The position numbers were made by a program, and so were the translations under genes. A DNA stretch of 64,000 nt from Chromobacterium vaccinii (GTDB lineage Bacteria; Pseudomonadota; Gammaproteobacteria; Burkholderiales; Chromobacteriaceae). The notes beneath the pieces are model-generated. The model was not told the origin of the DNA, searched no databases, and was given only the letters and a program-made list of their open reading frames with translations. Below are positions 31,870 through 40,616 of this stretch, piece by piece. How positions within the stretch are numbered: position 1 is the stretch's first letter; the number at the start of each line of letters is the position of its first letter. The DNA lies in the NCBI RefSeq assembly GCF_000971335.1, contig NZ_JZJL01000026.1, positions 1 through 64,000 of the forward strand. The letters are read 5' to 3'.

Positions 31870-33213
31870 TTGAATAGTCGTCGAAATTTTTTGATTAATT
31901 CAGCAAGCGCGACTTTGGCAGGCGCTGCCATCGGGTTTTCGGGCGTGGCTCAGGCTGGGGCTGTGGCTCAATCTGTTGCGCGTGTCGCAGAGTTTAATCC
32001 TATGGATTGGGCATCAGTGCGACAGCAGTTTTTACTGAGTCCCGACTTGATACACTTGTCTAACTTTTTCCTGGCATCGCATCCGGCAAGTGTTCGAAAT
32101 GCAATAGATAAGTATCGACGCGAGCTGGATTTGAATCCATACTCCTTCCTTGACGATAACATGTTTGCTCTCGAGCAGGATAAACTTTGGCGTAGCGTGG
32201 CTGGCGCGGCGGCTGAATATGTTGGTGGCCGTCCGAATGAAATCGCATTGACTAGCAGCACGACAGTTGGATTGGCGCTAATTTATAATGGTCTACGATT
32301 GAAGCCTGAGCAGGAGATCTTGACTACCACTCATGAATTTTATCCTCATCATGAGTCTATGCGGTTGGCAGTAAATAAATGGGGTGGGCATGTCCGAAAA
32401 GTTACCCTGTATGAGTCCAGCGCGAAAGCATCCGGGCCTGAGATGGTGTCGCGTTTGGTCAAGGAGATAAAACCGCACACCAAGATTTTGGGCGTAACCT
32501 GGGTACATTCCGGTACAGGCGTGGTATTGCCGATCAGAGAATTGGCGGCAGAAGTGGCCAAAATTAACCAGACTCGCGATGAGAGCGACAGGCTATTGCT
32601 GATCGTTGACGGCGTGCATGGTTTTGGCGTGCTTGACGAGGATATCGCTTTGCAAGGCGGCGATTTCTTTTCCGCGGGAACGCATAAATGGATTTTGGGT
32701 CCGCATGGCAACGGGATTGTTTGGGCCAAGCCAGAAAACTGGGCTTTGGTGCAGCCAACCATTCCTTCGCTGATGGATCCGGAGCTAAGCACCGCATGGC
32801 GTGAAGAGAGGGCTCCACATGGTCCTACCCAAGCGGCATGGGTGAGTCCCGGCGGTTTTTTTGCCTATGAAAATCAATGGGCTACGGTTGAGGCTTTCCA
32901 GTTTCATCGACAAATTGGTAAAAAAAGGGTCGCGGATCGTATTCTGGATTTGAATGGCCAGCTTAAAGAGGGGCTATCCAGGATGTCGCATGTGACTTTA
33001 CATACGCCTTTGAATAGAGATCTGTCTGCGGGCTTCGTGTGTTTCGAAGTCAATGGGGTTAGCCCAAAAGAAGTGGTGTCGCGTTTGAGGGAAAAGGCAG
33101 TGATTGCCAGCTCGACTCCCTATGGTAAGTCTTATGCGCGCTTTTCAGCAGGCATTGTCAATACGCCTGCGGAAATGGATCGCGCTTTGAGCTTAATCCG
33201 GGCCATGGCCTGA
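31870..33213 (+). CDS. Tat-exported PLP-dependent class V aminotransferase-fold enzyme
   Basis: About 447 residues. The N-terminus has a twin-arginine signal (NSRRNFL, then ATLAGAAIGFSGVAQAG), so the folded enzyme is predicted to go to the periplasm with its cofactor. The catalytic domain resembles isopenicillin-N epimerase/NifS-like fold-type I enzymes: TSSTTVGLALIYNGL, the PLP-ring Asp in LLIVDGVHGFG, and the Schiff-base lysine in SAGTHKWILGPHG (Lys273). The nearest characterised relative I recognise is PvdN, a periplasmic pyoverdine-modifying enzyme. AGGAG is 7 nt before the TTG at 31870; the GTG at 31864 is too close. Composition is AT-rich, like its exporter neighbour. Confidence 0.82.
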   Translation: MNSRRNFLINSASATLAGAAIGFSGVAQAGAVAQSVARVAEFNPMDWASVRQQFLLSPDLIHLSNFFLASHPASVRNAIDKYRRELDLNPYSFLDDNMFALEQDKLWRSVAGAAAEYVGGRPNEIALTSSTTVGLALIYNGLRLKPEQEILTTTHEFYPHHESMRLAVNKWGGHVRKVTLYESSAKASGPEMVSRLVKEIKPHTKILGVTWVHSGTGVVLPIRELAAEVAKINQTRDESDRLLLIVDGVHGFGVLDEDIALQGGDFFSAGTHKWILGPHGNGIVWAKPENWALVQPTIPSLMDPELSTAWREERAPHGPTQAAWVSPGGFFAYENQWATVEAFQFHRQIGKKRVADRILDLNGQLKEGLSRMSHVTLHTPLNRDLSAGFVCFEVNGVSPKEVVSRLREKAVIASSTPYGKSYARFSAGIVNTPAEMDRALSLIRAMA

Positions 33214-33303
33214 GCGGGCGCAGGCCGCAGAAGCATGATCTTTATCCCTTGAGGAGGGCATGCTTCTGCGGTGGTTTGGCATTTTCATTTTAGCATCGGA
33301 TGC

Positions 33304-33750
33304 TCAGGCGATTTTCTTGACGGTAGTGTCGTCTTTTTGCAGTTTTGCGCCATTTTCCGTCGCCAAGTGAATGGCACCTACGGGCTGGCGATTATGTTTG
33401 TAGATCAAACTGGAGTGATTTTCATCGCTCTTGTATAAGTTGCACTCGCCCCATTGCCGATACATGACGATTATCGGGAATAAACCTTCTCCCTTGCGAG
33501 TCAGCACGTATTCCTGATAGGCCGTTCCATCAGATGCCGGAACCGTTTGAATGATGCCATTCTCTGTTAGCATTTTTAGACGATCAGCTAGTATATTTTT
33601 GGCCATTCCTAAGTTGGATTGAAATTCTCCAAAACGGCGCAGACCATCAAATGCATCTCTGATGATCAACAATGACCACCGATCGCCGATTATGTCGACT
33701 GCGCGCGCGACCGGGCATGGCGAGTCGGATAAGGTTTTCCGTCTGCTCAT
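33304..33750 (-). CDS. HxlR-family transcriptional regulator
   Basis: 148 residues. HxlR winged-helix signature: CPVARAVDIIGDRWSLLIIRDAF, then FGEFQSNLGMAKNILADRLKML with the wing after it (YVLTRKGEGLFPI). The C-terminal 45 residues are less conserved. Such regulators often repress neighbouring detoxification or export genes. It is divergent from the MFS transporter at 33899, and the shared region has promoter and dyad elements. AT-rich composition links it with the EamA/PLP segment. The ATG at 33750 is preferred over the longer frame. Confidence 0.9.
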   Translation of the reverse strand: MSRRKTLSDSPCPVARAVDIIGDRWSLLIIRDAFDGLRRFGEFQSNLGMAKNILADRLKMLTENGIIQTVPASDGTAYQEYVLTRKGEGLFPIIVMYRQWGECNLYKSDENHSSLIYKHNRQPVGAIHLATENGAKLQKDDTTVKKIA

Positions 33751-33826
33751 AAGCGTTACCTGTTGAATTTTTAGAATTGTATGCCGGTTGAAGTTTAGGA
33801 GTACAGGACTTTGAGCCAATTGGCCA

Positions 33827-33880
33827 TTGTCTTGCACGATATGGACTGCTTATAATCAATTTGGTTTCAAAATAAAACCA
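33827..33880 (+). promoter_or_regulatory. Promoter and dyad upstream of the MFS gene
   Basis: TTGTCT (33827-33832) and TATAAT (33851-33856) are separated by 18 nt, a good sigma-70 match. Just downstream TGGTTT (33862-33867) and AAACCA (33875-33880) form an inverted repeat overlapping the expected transcription start, a likely operator for the divergent HxlR protein. Confidence 0.55.
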
Positions 33881-33898
33881 CAATGAGAGGTGGATACT

Positions 33899-35140
33899 AT
33901 GAGTCATGATGGTGTGGCGGGCCTGAGCAAGCGCGCCGCCAGCGGGCTAAGCGTTTCGATAGTTTGGTTGCTGGCGATATGCTGCGCGGCCAGTGTCGCC
34001 AATGTTTACTATGCGCAGCCGCTTCTGGATGCGATCGCGGCCGATTTTGGCATTTCGCATGCGATGGTCGGCGGGGTGATTACCGCCACCCAGCTGGGGT
34101 GTGCGCTAGCGCTGTTCTTTGTGGTGCCGCTTGGCGATCTGCTGGACAGGAAGCGGCTGGTGACGCTGCAATTGGTGGCGCTGATGCTGGCGCTGGCGCT
34201 GGTATGCAGCGCGAACTCGCTGTGGCTGCTGCTTGCGGCCATGGTGGGGGTCGGAATGCTGGGTACCGCCATGACCCAGGGACTGATCGCGTATTCGGCG
34301 GTGTTGGCGCCGCCTGAGCAGAGAGGGCGAGTGGTCGGCGCGGCGCAGAGCGGCGTGGTCATCGGCCTGCTGATGGCGCGCGTGCTGGCCGGTTTTGTCA
34401 GCGATGTGCTGGGGTGGCGGATGGTCTACCTGGTGTCGGCGCTTTTTGCGTTGCTGATGCTGTGTTTCCTGAGGCTATTGCTGCCCAATACGCCGCGCGC
34501 CGACACGGGCATCTCTTACCAGGCATTGCTGGGGTCCATGTTCACGCTGCTGTGGCGGGAAAAAGTATTGTGGATACGCGGAGTGCTGGCCATGCTGATG
34601 TTTGCCGCTTTCAGTACGTTCTGGAGCGCGCTGGTGCTGCCGCTGAGCGCCGCGCCGTATTCGATGACGCATACCGCGATCGGCGCATTCGGCTTGGTGG
34701 GCGTGATCGGCGCGCTGGCGGCTGCCAGGGCGGGGCATCTCACCGACAGAGGACTGGGACAGAAGACCACTGCCTGGGCGTTGGCCTGCCTGCTGCTGTC
34801 TTGGCCCGCCATCGCCTTGATGGACTACAGCATATGGCTGCTGATCGTGGGCATCATCTTGCTGGACTTGGGCGGACAGGCCATACATGTGGTCAACCAA
34901 AGCATGATCTTGAGCTCGCGCTCGGATGCGCATAGCCGGCTGATCGGATGCTATATGCTGTTTTATTCGGTGGGCAGCGGCCTGGGGGCGATCGGGTCGA
35001 CAGCCATGTATGCGCGCTGGAGCTGGCTGGGCGTATGCGGATTGGGGTTTTCCATCAGTTTGCTGGCCTTGCTCTTCTGGCGGCTGAGCATGAACGCCAT
35101 GCCAAGGCGCGCGCCGGCTTTCGCGCTGCAGGCGGATTGA
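33899..35140 (+). CDS. MFS transporter
   Basis: 413 residues with 12 predicted membrane helices. The first-half signature is LGDLLDRKRLV between helices 2 and 3; the second half repeats it as GHLTDRGLGQKT. The N-terminal segment SVANVYYAQPLLDAI is typical of the YnfM/arabinose-efflux-like MFS group. Probably a drug or metabolite exporter. AGAGG 8 nt upstream fixes the start at 33899. Base composition is normal for the genome, so the regulator, not this gene, belongs to the AT-rich segment. Confidence 0.88.
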   Translation: MSHDGVAGLSKRAASGLSVSIVWLLAICCAASVANVYYAQPLLDAIAADFGISHAMVGGVITATQLGCALALFFVVPLGDLLDRKRLVTLQLVALMLALALVCSANSLWLLLAAMVGVGMLGTAMTQGLIAYSAVLAPPEQRGRVVGAAQSGVVIGLLMARVLAGFVSDVLGWRMVYLVSALFALLMLCFLRLLLPNTPRADTGISYQALLGSMFTLLWREKVLWIRGVLAMLMFAAFSTFWSALVLPLSAAPYSMTHTAIGAFGLVGVIGALAAARAGHLTDRGLGQKTTAWALACLLLSWPAIALMDYSIWLLIVGIILLDLGGQAIHVVNQSMILSSRSDAHSRLIGCYMLFYSVGSGLGAIGSTAMYARWSWLGVCGLGFSISLLALLFWRLSMNAMPRRAPAFALQAD

Positions 35141-35256
35141 GATGACGACGCCCATCTTCCGGCGCGAGGGGCATTCGACAGCCATCCTCGTCTTCTGAAA
35201 CAATGTCTCCCGCATAGGGCCGCGCAGACGGCCCGCCAACCGCATCGGGAGACATC

Positions 35257-36120
35257 TTGCCTTATCTCGCCCTGACGCTGGCCATGTTCCTGTGGTCCAG
35301 CGCCTTCATCGTTCTGAAATACGTATTCCAGTTCTACCATCCGCTGGCGGTGCTGTTCGCGCGCATGGCCATCGCCACGCTGTGCCTGCTGCCGCTGGCG
35401 ATGGGAGGGCGCATCGCCTGGCATTACCGCAAGGGCGACTGGCCGTGGCTGCTGGCGATGGGCTTGTGCGAGCCTTGCCTGTACTTTCTGTTCGAGGCCA
35501 ACGCGCTGATGCATACCAGCGCGTCGCAGGCCGGCGTGATCACCGCCACGTTGCCGATGATGATGGCGGCGGGCGCCGCCCTGTTCCTGCATGAGCGCCA
35601 GCCGAGGCAAGTGTGGCTGGGCATCGCGCTGTCTTTCGCCGGCGTGATCTGGCTGAGCATGGACAGCCAGGCCGGGCCGGGCGCGCCGGATCCGCTGCTG
35701 GGCAATGCGCTGGAGTTCTGCGCGATGATCTGCGCCAGCGGCTATGTGTTGATCGCCAAGCGCTTGTCGGTCCGTTATTCGCCGCTGGCGCTGACCGGCG
35801 TGCAGACGCTGGCCGGCTGCGCCTGGTTCGGATTGGCGATGCTGACGCCGTGGGGCGTCTGGCCGGACAGGCTGCTGCTGGTTCCCAGTCTGTGGGTGCT
35901 GTACCTGGGCGCGGCGATCACGCTGGGCGCTTACGGGCTCTACACCTGGGCGGTGTCGCGGATTCCGGTGGCGCGAGCCGGCGCCTTCAACAATCTGATA
36001 CCGGTGTTCACAGTCGCCATGGCCTGGCTGTTGTTGGACGAGAAATTGCAAGCCTGGCAGGGCGCGGCCGGGGCGCTGGTATTCGCCGGCGTGTGGATGA
36101 GCCAGCGGCGGCAGGCGTGA
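35257..36120 (+). CDS. EamA-family (DMT) transporter
   Basis: 287 residues with ten predicted helices in two EamA repeats (ALTLAMFLWSSAFIVLKY at the start; second repeat around ALEFCAMICASGYVLIAKRL). TTG start at 35257, preceded by GGGAG. It is unrelated in composition to the EamA gene at 30942 (GC-rich here, AT-rich there) and not adjacent to any recognisable biosynthesis gene. Substrate unknown. Confidence 0.88.
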   Translation: MPYLALTLAMFLWSSAFIVLKYVFQFYHPLAVLFARMAIATLCLLPLAMGGRIAWHYRKGDWPWLLAMGLCEPCLYFLFEANALMHTSASQAGVITATLPMMMAAGAALFLHERQPRQVWLGIALSFAGVIWLSMDSQAGPGAPDPLLGNALEFCAMICASGYVLIAKRLSVRYSPLALTGVQTLAGCAWFGLAMLTPWGVWPDRLLLVPSLWVLYLGAAITLGAYGLYTWAVSRIPVARAGAFNNLIPVFTVAMAWLLLDEKLQAWQGAAGALVFAGVWMSQRRQA

Positions 36121-36197
36121 AAGGCGGCTGGCGGCTTTCCCCGCCATGGTCGATGATGCAGAATAGAAATGATTGTGAATGACGTAAGGAATCGAGC

Positions 36198-37265
36198 ATG
36201 AGCCCACGGCTGATCGGATCTTGCATGATGTTGCCGTTGCTGCTGAGCCTGCAGGCGGCCTGGGCCGACGACGCGTCCGGCAACCAGGTGCAGCAGGTGA
36301 TCAAGCTGCCGCTGAAGCTGAACAAGCCCCCGCAGGCCGCGGAGCACGGCGCCGCGCCGGCCGCGAAGCCGGCCGCCGAGGCGAAACCGGCGGAAGCCAA
36401 GCCGGAAGGTAAGCCGACGGAGGCCGCCAAGCCGGCGGCGGAAGCGGCGAAGAAGGCGGAGCCGGCCAAGGCCGCGCCGGAGAAAATGGAGCCCGGCGTG
36501 CCGATGGCCAAGCCGCCGACGCGCGATCTGAGCCAGCCCAGCCCGGAAGTGCGGGCGCCGGGCGGCAAGCCGCGGGCCGCGCACCGGGTCAAGCCGCGCC
36601 GCCCGGCCAAGCATGTCGAGAAGGCGGCCGGCGAAGCCGGACAGGTGAAGGGCGTGGTCGGCAGCATCCTCAAGGCCAACAGCGCTTATATCGCCAAGCA
36701 TTCGCCGGGCTATCTGGCCAAGCTGGGAGGACGCGCCGCGCCCAGGGCGACGGTGGTCGCCTGTTCCAGTCCCGGCGGCAACGTGGGCATGCTGGGCGGG
36801 GAGGCCGACGCCGACCTGTTCGTGATCAGCAATCTGGGCAATCAGCTGGCCAGCTCCGAAGGATCGATAGAATACGGCGTGCGCGACCTGCGCACCCCGC
36901 TACTGATGTTCGTCAGCCACACCGGCTGCGGCGCGATCAAGGCGGCGGCCGGCGACTACAGCAATCTGGGGCCGGCGGTGCAGAAGGAGCTGGACAATAT
37001 CGAGATTCCCAAGGGAATCGACGCCACCAACGGCGCGCTGATCAACATCAACAACCAGGTGGAGGGCGCCATCCTGAAGTTCTCCGGCGAGGTGGAGGCG
37101 GGCAGGCTGGCGGTGCTGGGCGGATATTACGACTTCAACAACGATCTGAAGCAAGGCCGCGGCAAGCTGGTGATCACCAATATCAACGGCGAGACCGATC
37201 CGGCGCGCATCCGCGAGCTGACGCGCAGCGGCCGCTACTTCCACTACGCCTTCATGGGGCGTTGA
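36198..37265 (+). CDS. Exported beta-carbonic-anhydrase-like protein lacking the Asp/Arg pair
   Basis: 355 residues. A signal peptide ends at AWA (residue 23). Residues 30-150 are a low-complexity Ala/Lys/Pro/Glu linker. The C-terminal domain (150-355) follows the beta-class carbonic anhydrase fold: VVACSSPGGN with Cys189, ADLFVISNLGN, SIEYGVRDL, and VSHTGCGAIKAA with His241 and Cys244. These three would bind zinc. The usual CxDxR reads CSSPG, so the catalytic Asp-Arg pair is absent. It may be inactive as a CA or have another role in the envelope. AAGGA precedes the ATG. Confidence 0.8.
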   Translation: MSPRLIGSCMMLPLLLSLQAAWADDASGNQVQQVIKLPLKLNKPPQAAEHGAAPAAKPAAEAKPAEAKPEGKPTEAAKPAAEAAKKAEPAKAAPEKMEPGVPMAKPPTRDLSQPSPEVRAPGGKPRAAHRVKPRRPAKHVEKAAGEAGQVKGVVGSILKANSAYIAKHSPGYLAKLGGRAAPRATVVACSSPGGNVGMLGGEADADLFVISNLGNQLASSEGSIEYGVRDLRTPLLMFVSHTGCGAIKAAAGDYSNLGPAVQKELDNIEIPKGIDATNGALININNQVEGAILKFSGEVEAGRLAVLGGYYDFNNDLKQGRGKLVITNINGETDPARIRELTRSGRYFHYAFMGR

Positions 37266-37317
37266 GTCCGCTCCGGTAGCATGCCCGTTACAGCGGTTTT
37301 CACCAGGACCATTCCAG

Positions 37318-37341
37318 GAGCGCCCAAGCGGCGCTCTTTTT
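37318..37341 (+). terminator. Rho-independent terminator
   Basis: A 7-bp stem GAGCGCC (37318-37324) / GGCGCTC (37330-37336) with loop CAAGC and TTTTT (37337-37341), after the carbonic-anhydrase-like gene. Confidence 0.88.
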
Positions 37342-37552
37342 GCGGGAAAAGCGGAAATTGTTTGGCCATGCGCAAAAACGAATATCCGAAAACGGATTAG
37401 GATAGTCATGAATCAAGCGAGCCAGCGGCGATGCGCGATGAACCCACTGAATTTCATCAGCGTATCGCGTTTCGGATGTAATGGCTCCGCTACAAAGGGT
37501 TGGATGGCGTCGTCATCGCGCGGCGGTGATGGATGGCGTTTTGGCTGATATT

Positions 37553-37568
37553 TTTTCGAATTCGAAAA
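37553..37568. promoter_or_regulatory. 16-bp perfect palindrome upstream of adhE
   Basis: TTTTCGAATTCGAAAA, followed by partial repeats of the half-site (GCGAAAA at 37576-37582, ACGAAAA at 37582-37588). It lies 62 nt before the adhE start, at the distance expected for an operator. The binding protein is unknown. Confidence 0.5.
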
Positions 37569-37629
37569 TTTTATAGCGAAAACGAAAATCAAACGCTCGG
37601 CAATTTCATTTGGTTCTTGGAGAGACAAA

Positions 37630-40293
37630 ATGGCAGTCAGCAATCAGATCGAACTCGACGCCCTGGTGGCCCGCGTCAAAAAGGCGCAGGCGGCGTTCGC
37701 GCAGTTCACGCAGGAGCAGGTGGACCACATCTTCCGCAGCGCGGCGCTGGCCGCCGCCGACGCCCGCATCCCGCTGGCGCGGATGGCCGTTTCCGAAACC
37801 GGCATGGGGGTTATGGAAGACAAGGTGATCAAGAACCACTTCGCCTCCGAGTACATCTACAACAAGTACAAGGACGAGAAGACCTGCGGCGTGCTGTCCG
37901 AGGACGACACCTTCGGTACCATCACCATCGCCGAGCCCATCGGCGTGCTGTGCGGCATCGTGCCCACCACCAACCCGACCTCCACCGCCATCTTCAAGGC
38001 GCTGATCTCGCTGAAAACCCGCAACGGCATCATCTTCTCGCCGCACCCGCGCGCGCGCCGCTCCACTTGCGAAGCCGCCCGGCTGGTGTTGGAAGCCGCC
38101 GTCGCCGCCGGCGCGCCGCAGGACATCATAGGCTGGATCGACGAGCCGTCGGTCGCGCTGTCCAACCAGCTGATGCACCACCCCGACGTCAACCTGATCC
38201 TGGCCACCGGCGGCCCGGGCATGGTGAAGGCCGCTTACTCGTCCGGCAAGCCCGCCATCGGCGTCGGCGCCGGCAACACCCCGGCCGTGATCGACGAAAC
38301 CGCCGACATCAAGCGCGCGGTCGCCTCGATCCTGATGTCCAAGACTTTCGACAACGGCGTGGTGTGCGCGTCGGAGCAGTCGGTGATCATCGTCGATGAA
38401 ATCTACGACGCGGTGCGCGATCGCTTCTCCAAGCACGGCGGCTACATTCTGTCCAAGAGCGAAGCCGAAGCCGTGCGCAAGGTGATCTTGCAGGACGGCA
38501 GCCTGAACGCTGCCATCGTCGGCCAGAGCGCGGCCAAGATCGCCGCGATGGCCGGCATCGAAGTGCCGCCGACCACCAAGGTGCTGATCGGCGAGGTGAC
38601 CGAAGTGTCGGAGAAGGAAGCCTTCGCCCACGAAAAACTGTCGCCCACGCTGGCGATGTATCGCGCCAAGAACTTCCTCGACGCCTGCGACAAGGCCGCC
38701 GCGCTGGTGGTCATGGGCGGCATCGGGCACACCTCGGCGCTGTATACCGACCAGGATCTGCAGGAAGAACGGGTGCGCTATTTCGGCGACAAGATGAAGA
38801 CCGCCCGCATCCTGATCAACACCCCGTCCTCGCAAGGCGGCATCGGCGATCTGTACAACTTCAGCCTGGCGCCGTCGCTGACGCTGGGTTGCGGCTCCTG
38901 GGGCGGCAACTCCATTTCGGAGAACGTCGGCCCCAAACACCTGATCAACAAGAAAACCGTCGCCAAGAGGGCTGAGAACATGCTGTGGCACAAGCTGCCG
39001 AAGTCCATCTACTTCCGCCGCGGCTGCCTGCCGGTGGCGCTGGAAGATCTGGCCGGCAAGAAACGCTGCCTGATCGTCACCGGCCAGTACCTGTTCGAGA
39101 ACGGCTTCGTCGACGAACCGATCCGCCTGCTGAAGAAGATGGGCCTGGAGGTGGAAACCTTCTTCGAGGTGCCGGCCGATCCGACGCTGGCGGTGGTGCG
39201 CAAGGGCACCGACCTGGCCCATGCCTTCAAACCGGACGTGATCATGGCGATAGGCGGCGGCTCGCCGATGGACGCCGCCAAGATCATGTGGGTGATGTAC
39301 GAGCATCCGGAAGTCCATTTCGCCGATCTGGCGCTGCGCTTCATGGACATCCGCAAGCGCATCTACCAGTTCCCGAAACTGGGCCGGAAAGCGATGATGG
39401 TGGCGGTGCCCACCACCTCCGGCACCGGTTCGGAAGTGACGCCGTTCGCCGTGGTCACCGATGAGACGACCGGCGTGAAATATCCGATCGCCGACTACGA
39501 GCTGACCCCGAACATGGCCATCGTCGACGCCAATCTGGTGATGAACATGCCCAAGTCGCTGACCGCTTTCGGCGGCATCGACGCGGTGACCCACGCGCTG
39601 GAAGCCTATGTCTCGGTGATGGCCAACGAGTATTCCGACCCGCAGGCGCTGCAAGCGCTGAAGCTGCTGAAGGAATACCTGCCGTCGTCCTACCTGAACG
39701 GCGCCAAGGACCCGAAGGCGCGCGAACAGGTGCACAACGCCGCCACCATCGCCGGCGTCGCCTTCGCCAACGCCTTCCTCGGCGTCTGCCACTCGATGGC
39801 GCACAAGATCGGCGCCGAGTTCGGCCTGGCGCACGGCCTGGCCAACGCGCTGCTGATCAGCAACGTGATCCGCTACAACGCCGCCGACGTGCCGACCAAG
39901 CAGACCGCCTTCAGCCAGTATGACCGGCCGAAGAGCGTGGCGCGCTACGCCGAGATCGCCCGCCACCTGGGCCTGGAGGCCAGCCGCGACCACCAGCGCG
40001 TCGAGAAGCTGATCGAGTGGGTGGATGAGCTGAAGCAGACGCTGGGCATCCCGGCGTCGATCCAGGCCGCCGGCGTCGCCGAATCGGACTTCCTGGCCAA
40101 GCTGGACGAAGTGGCCGAAGCCGCCTTCGACGACCAGTGCACCGGCGCCAACCCGCGCTACCCGCTGATCAGCGAGCTGAGGCAGCTGCTGCTGGACAGC
40201 TACTACGGCCGCCCGTACAAGGAAGCCTGGGAGCGGGAGGAGGCCGCGGTCGAGGACAAGCCGGCCAAGGGCAAGTCCAAAGCCAAGGCCTGA
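37630..40293 (+). CDS. adhE: Bifunctional aldehyde-alcohol dehydrogenase AdhE
   Basis: Reduces acetyl-CoA to acetaldehyde and then ethanol with NADH. 887 residues. The N-terminal aldehyde dehydrogenase half (1-440) has the catalytic cysteine in NGVVCASEQS. The C-terminal iron-dependent alcohol dehydrogenase half (450-870) has the NAD-binding GGGSPMDAAK and metal-ligand regions FGGIDAVTHALEAYVS and GVCHSMAHKIG. The tail (EDKPAKGKSKAKA) is lysine-rich. GGAGAG precedes the ATG; a strong terminator follows. Such enzymes form spirosome filaments and serve fermentation under low oxygen. Confidence 0.97.
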   Translation: MAVSNQIELDALVARVKKAQAAFAQFTQEQVDHIFRSAALAAADARIPLARMAVSETGMGVMEDKVIKNHFASEYIYNKYKDEKTCGVLSEDDTFGTITIAEPIGVLCGIVPTTNPTSTAIFKALISLKTRNGIIFSPHPRARRSTCEAARLVLEAAVAAGAPQDIIGWIDEPSVALSNQLMHHPDVNLILATGGPGMVKAAYSSGKPAIGVGAGNTPAVIDETADIKRAVASILMSKTFDNGVVCASEQSVIIVDEIYDAVRDRFSKHGGYILSKSEAEAVRKVILQDGSLNAAIVGQSAAKIAAMAGIEVPPTTKVLIGEVTEVSEKEAFAHEKLSPTLAMYRAKNFLDACDKAAALVVMGGIGHTSALYTDQDLQEERVRYFGDKMKTARILINTPSSQGGIGDLYNFSLAPSLTLGCGSWGGNSISENVGPKHLINKKTVAKRAENMLWHKLPKSIYFRRGCLPVALEDLAGKKRCLIVTGQYLFENGFVDEPIRLLKKMGLEVETFFEVPADPTLAVVRKGTDLAHAFKPDVIMAIGGGSPMDAAKIMWVMYEHPEVHFADLALRFMDIRKRIYQFPKLGRKAMMVAVPTTSGTGSEVTPFAVVTDETTGVKYPIADYELTPNMAIVDANLVMNMPKSLTAFGGIDAVTHALEAYVSVMANEYSDPQALQALKLLKEYLPSSYLNGAKDPKAREQVHNAATIAGVAFANAFLGVCHSMAHKIGAEFGLAHGLANALLISNVIRYNAADVPTKQTAFSQYDRPKSVARYAEIARHLGLEASRDHQRVEKLIEWVDELKQTLGIPASIQAAGVAESDFLAKLDEVAEAAFDDQCTGANPRYPLISELRQLLLDSYYGRPYKEAWEREEAAVEDKPAKGKSKAKA

Positions 40294-40319
40294 AGCGGCT
40301 TGTAGCCGGATATTGATCG

Positions 40320-40347
40320 AAGCCCGGATGAGAGTCCGGGCTTTTTT
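40320..40347 (+). terminator. Rho-independent terminator after adhE
   Basis: A 9-bp perfect stem AAGCCCGGA (40320-40328) / TCCGGGCTT (40335-40343) with loop TGAGAG, running into Ts to 40347. Confidence 0.92.
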
Positions 40348-40452
40348 GCGTCCGCGGCATCGGGCGCGCGTCATTCATCTTGACGCGATGGATGGATTGC
40401 TTGGCTTTTTGTGTGCTTGAAAATGTTGAATCAAGGTTTTAATGTGCTCGAT

Positions 40453-40472
40453 TATTCATATCGATATGAATA
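40453..40472. promoter_or_regulatory. 20-bp perfect palindrome upstream of amino acid permease
   Basis: Ten-base arms TATTCATATC / GATATGAATA, with no spacer, in an AT-rich stretch 145 nt before the permease start. Likely a dimeric regulator site; the regulator is not encoded next to it. Confidence 0.5.
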
Positions 40473-40616
40473 TATGTAAAATAGTTTGTCATTGACCGGC
40501 AAAAAATAAGCCGCAACAGAACGCCTGAGCGCAGGCGCGCCAACGCAGGACCAGGCGCTCTGTCCGCGGCGACAAAACGACAGCCGGGACTTCAACGCTT
40601 ACACAAGGAGCATTGC

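Larger units (their letters stand above)
37266..37629. other. 364-nt intergenic region before adhE
   Basis: Contains the terminator of the preceding gene, a long leader and a 16-bp palindrome near adhE. AT content rises in the last 100 nt. No ORF is convincing. The long 5' region suggests regulated adhE expression, as in enteric bacteria; no FNR-type TTGAT-N4-ATCAA site was seen. Confidence 0.6.
40294..40616. other. 323-nt intergenic region adhE-permease
   Basis: Holds the adhE terminator, then AT-rich DNA with a 20-bp palindrome and a long untranslated leader before the permease. No ORF or RNA gene is recognised. Confidence 0.6.

Noticed and set aside
37553-37568. FNR/ANR site before adhE
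   Set aside because: The palindrome is TTTTCGAATTCGAAAA, not TTGAT-N4-ATCAA; a different regulator is more likely.
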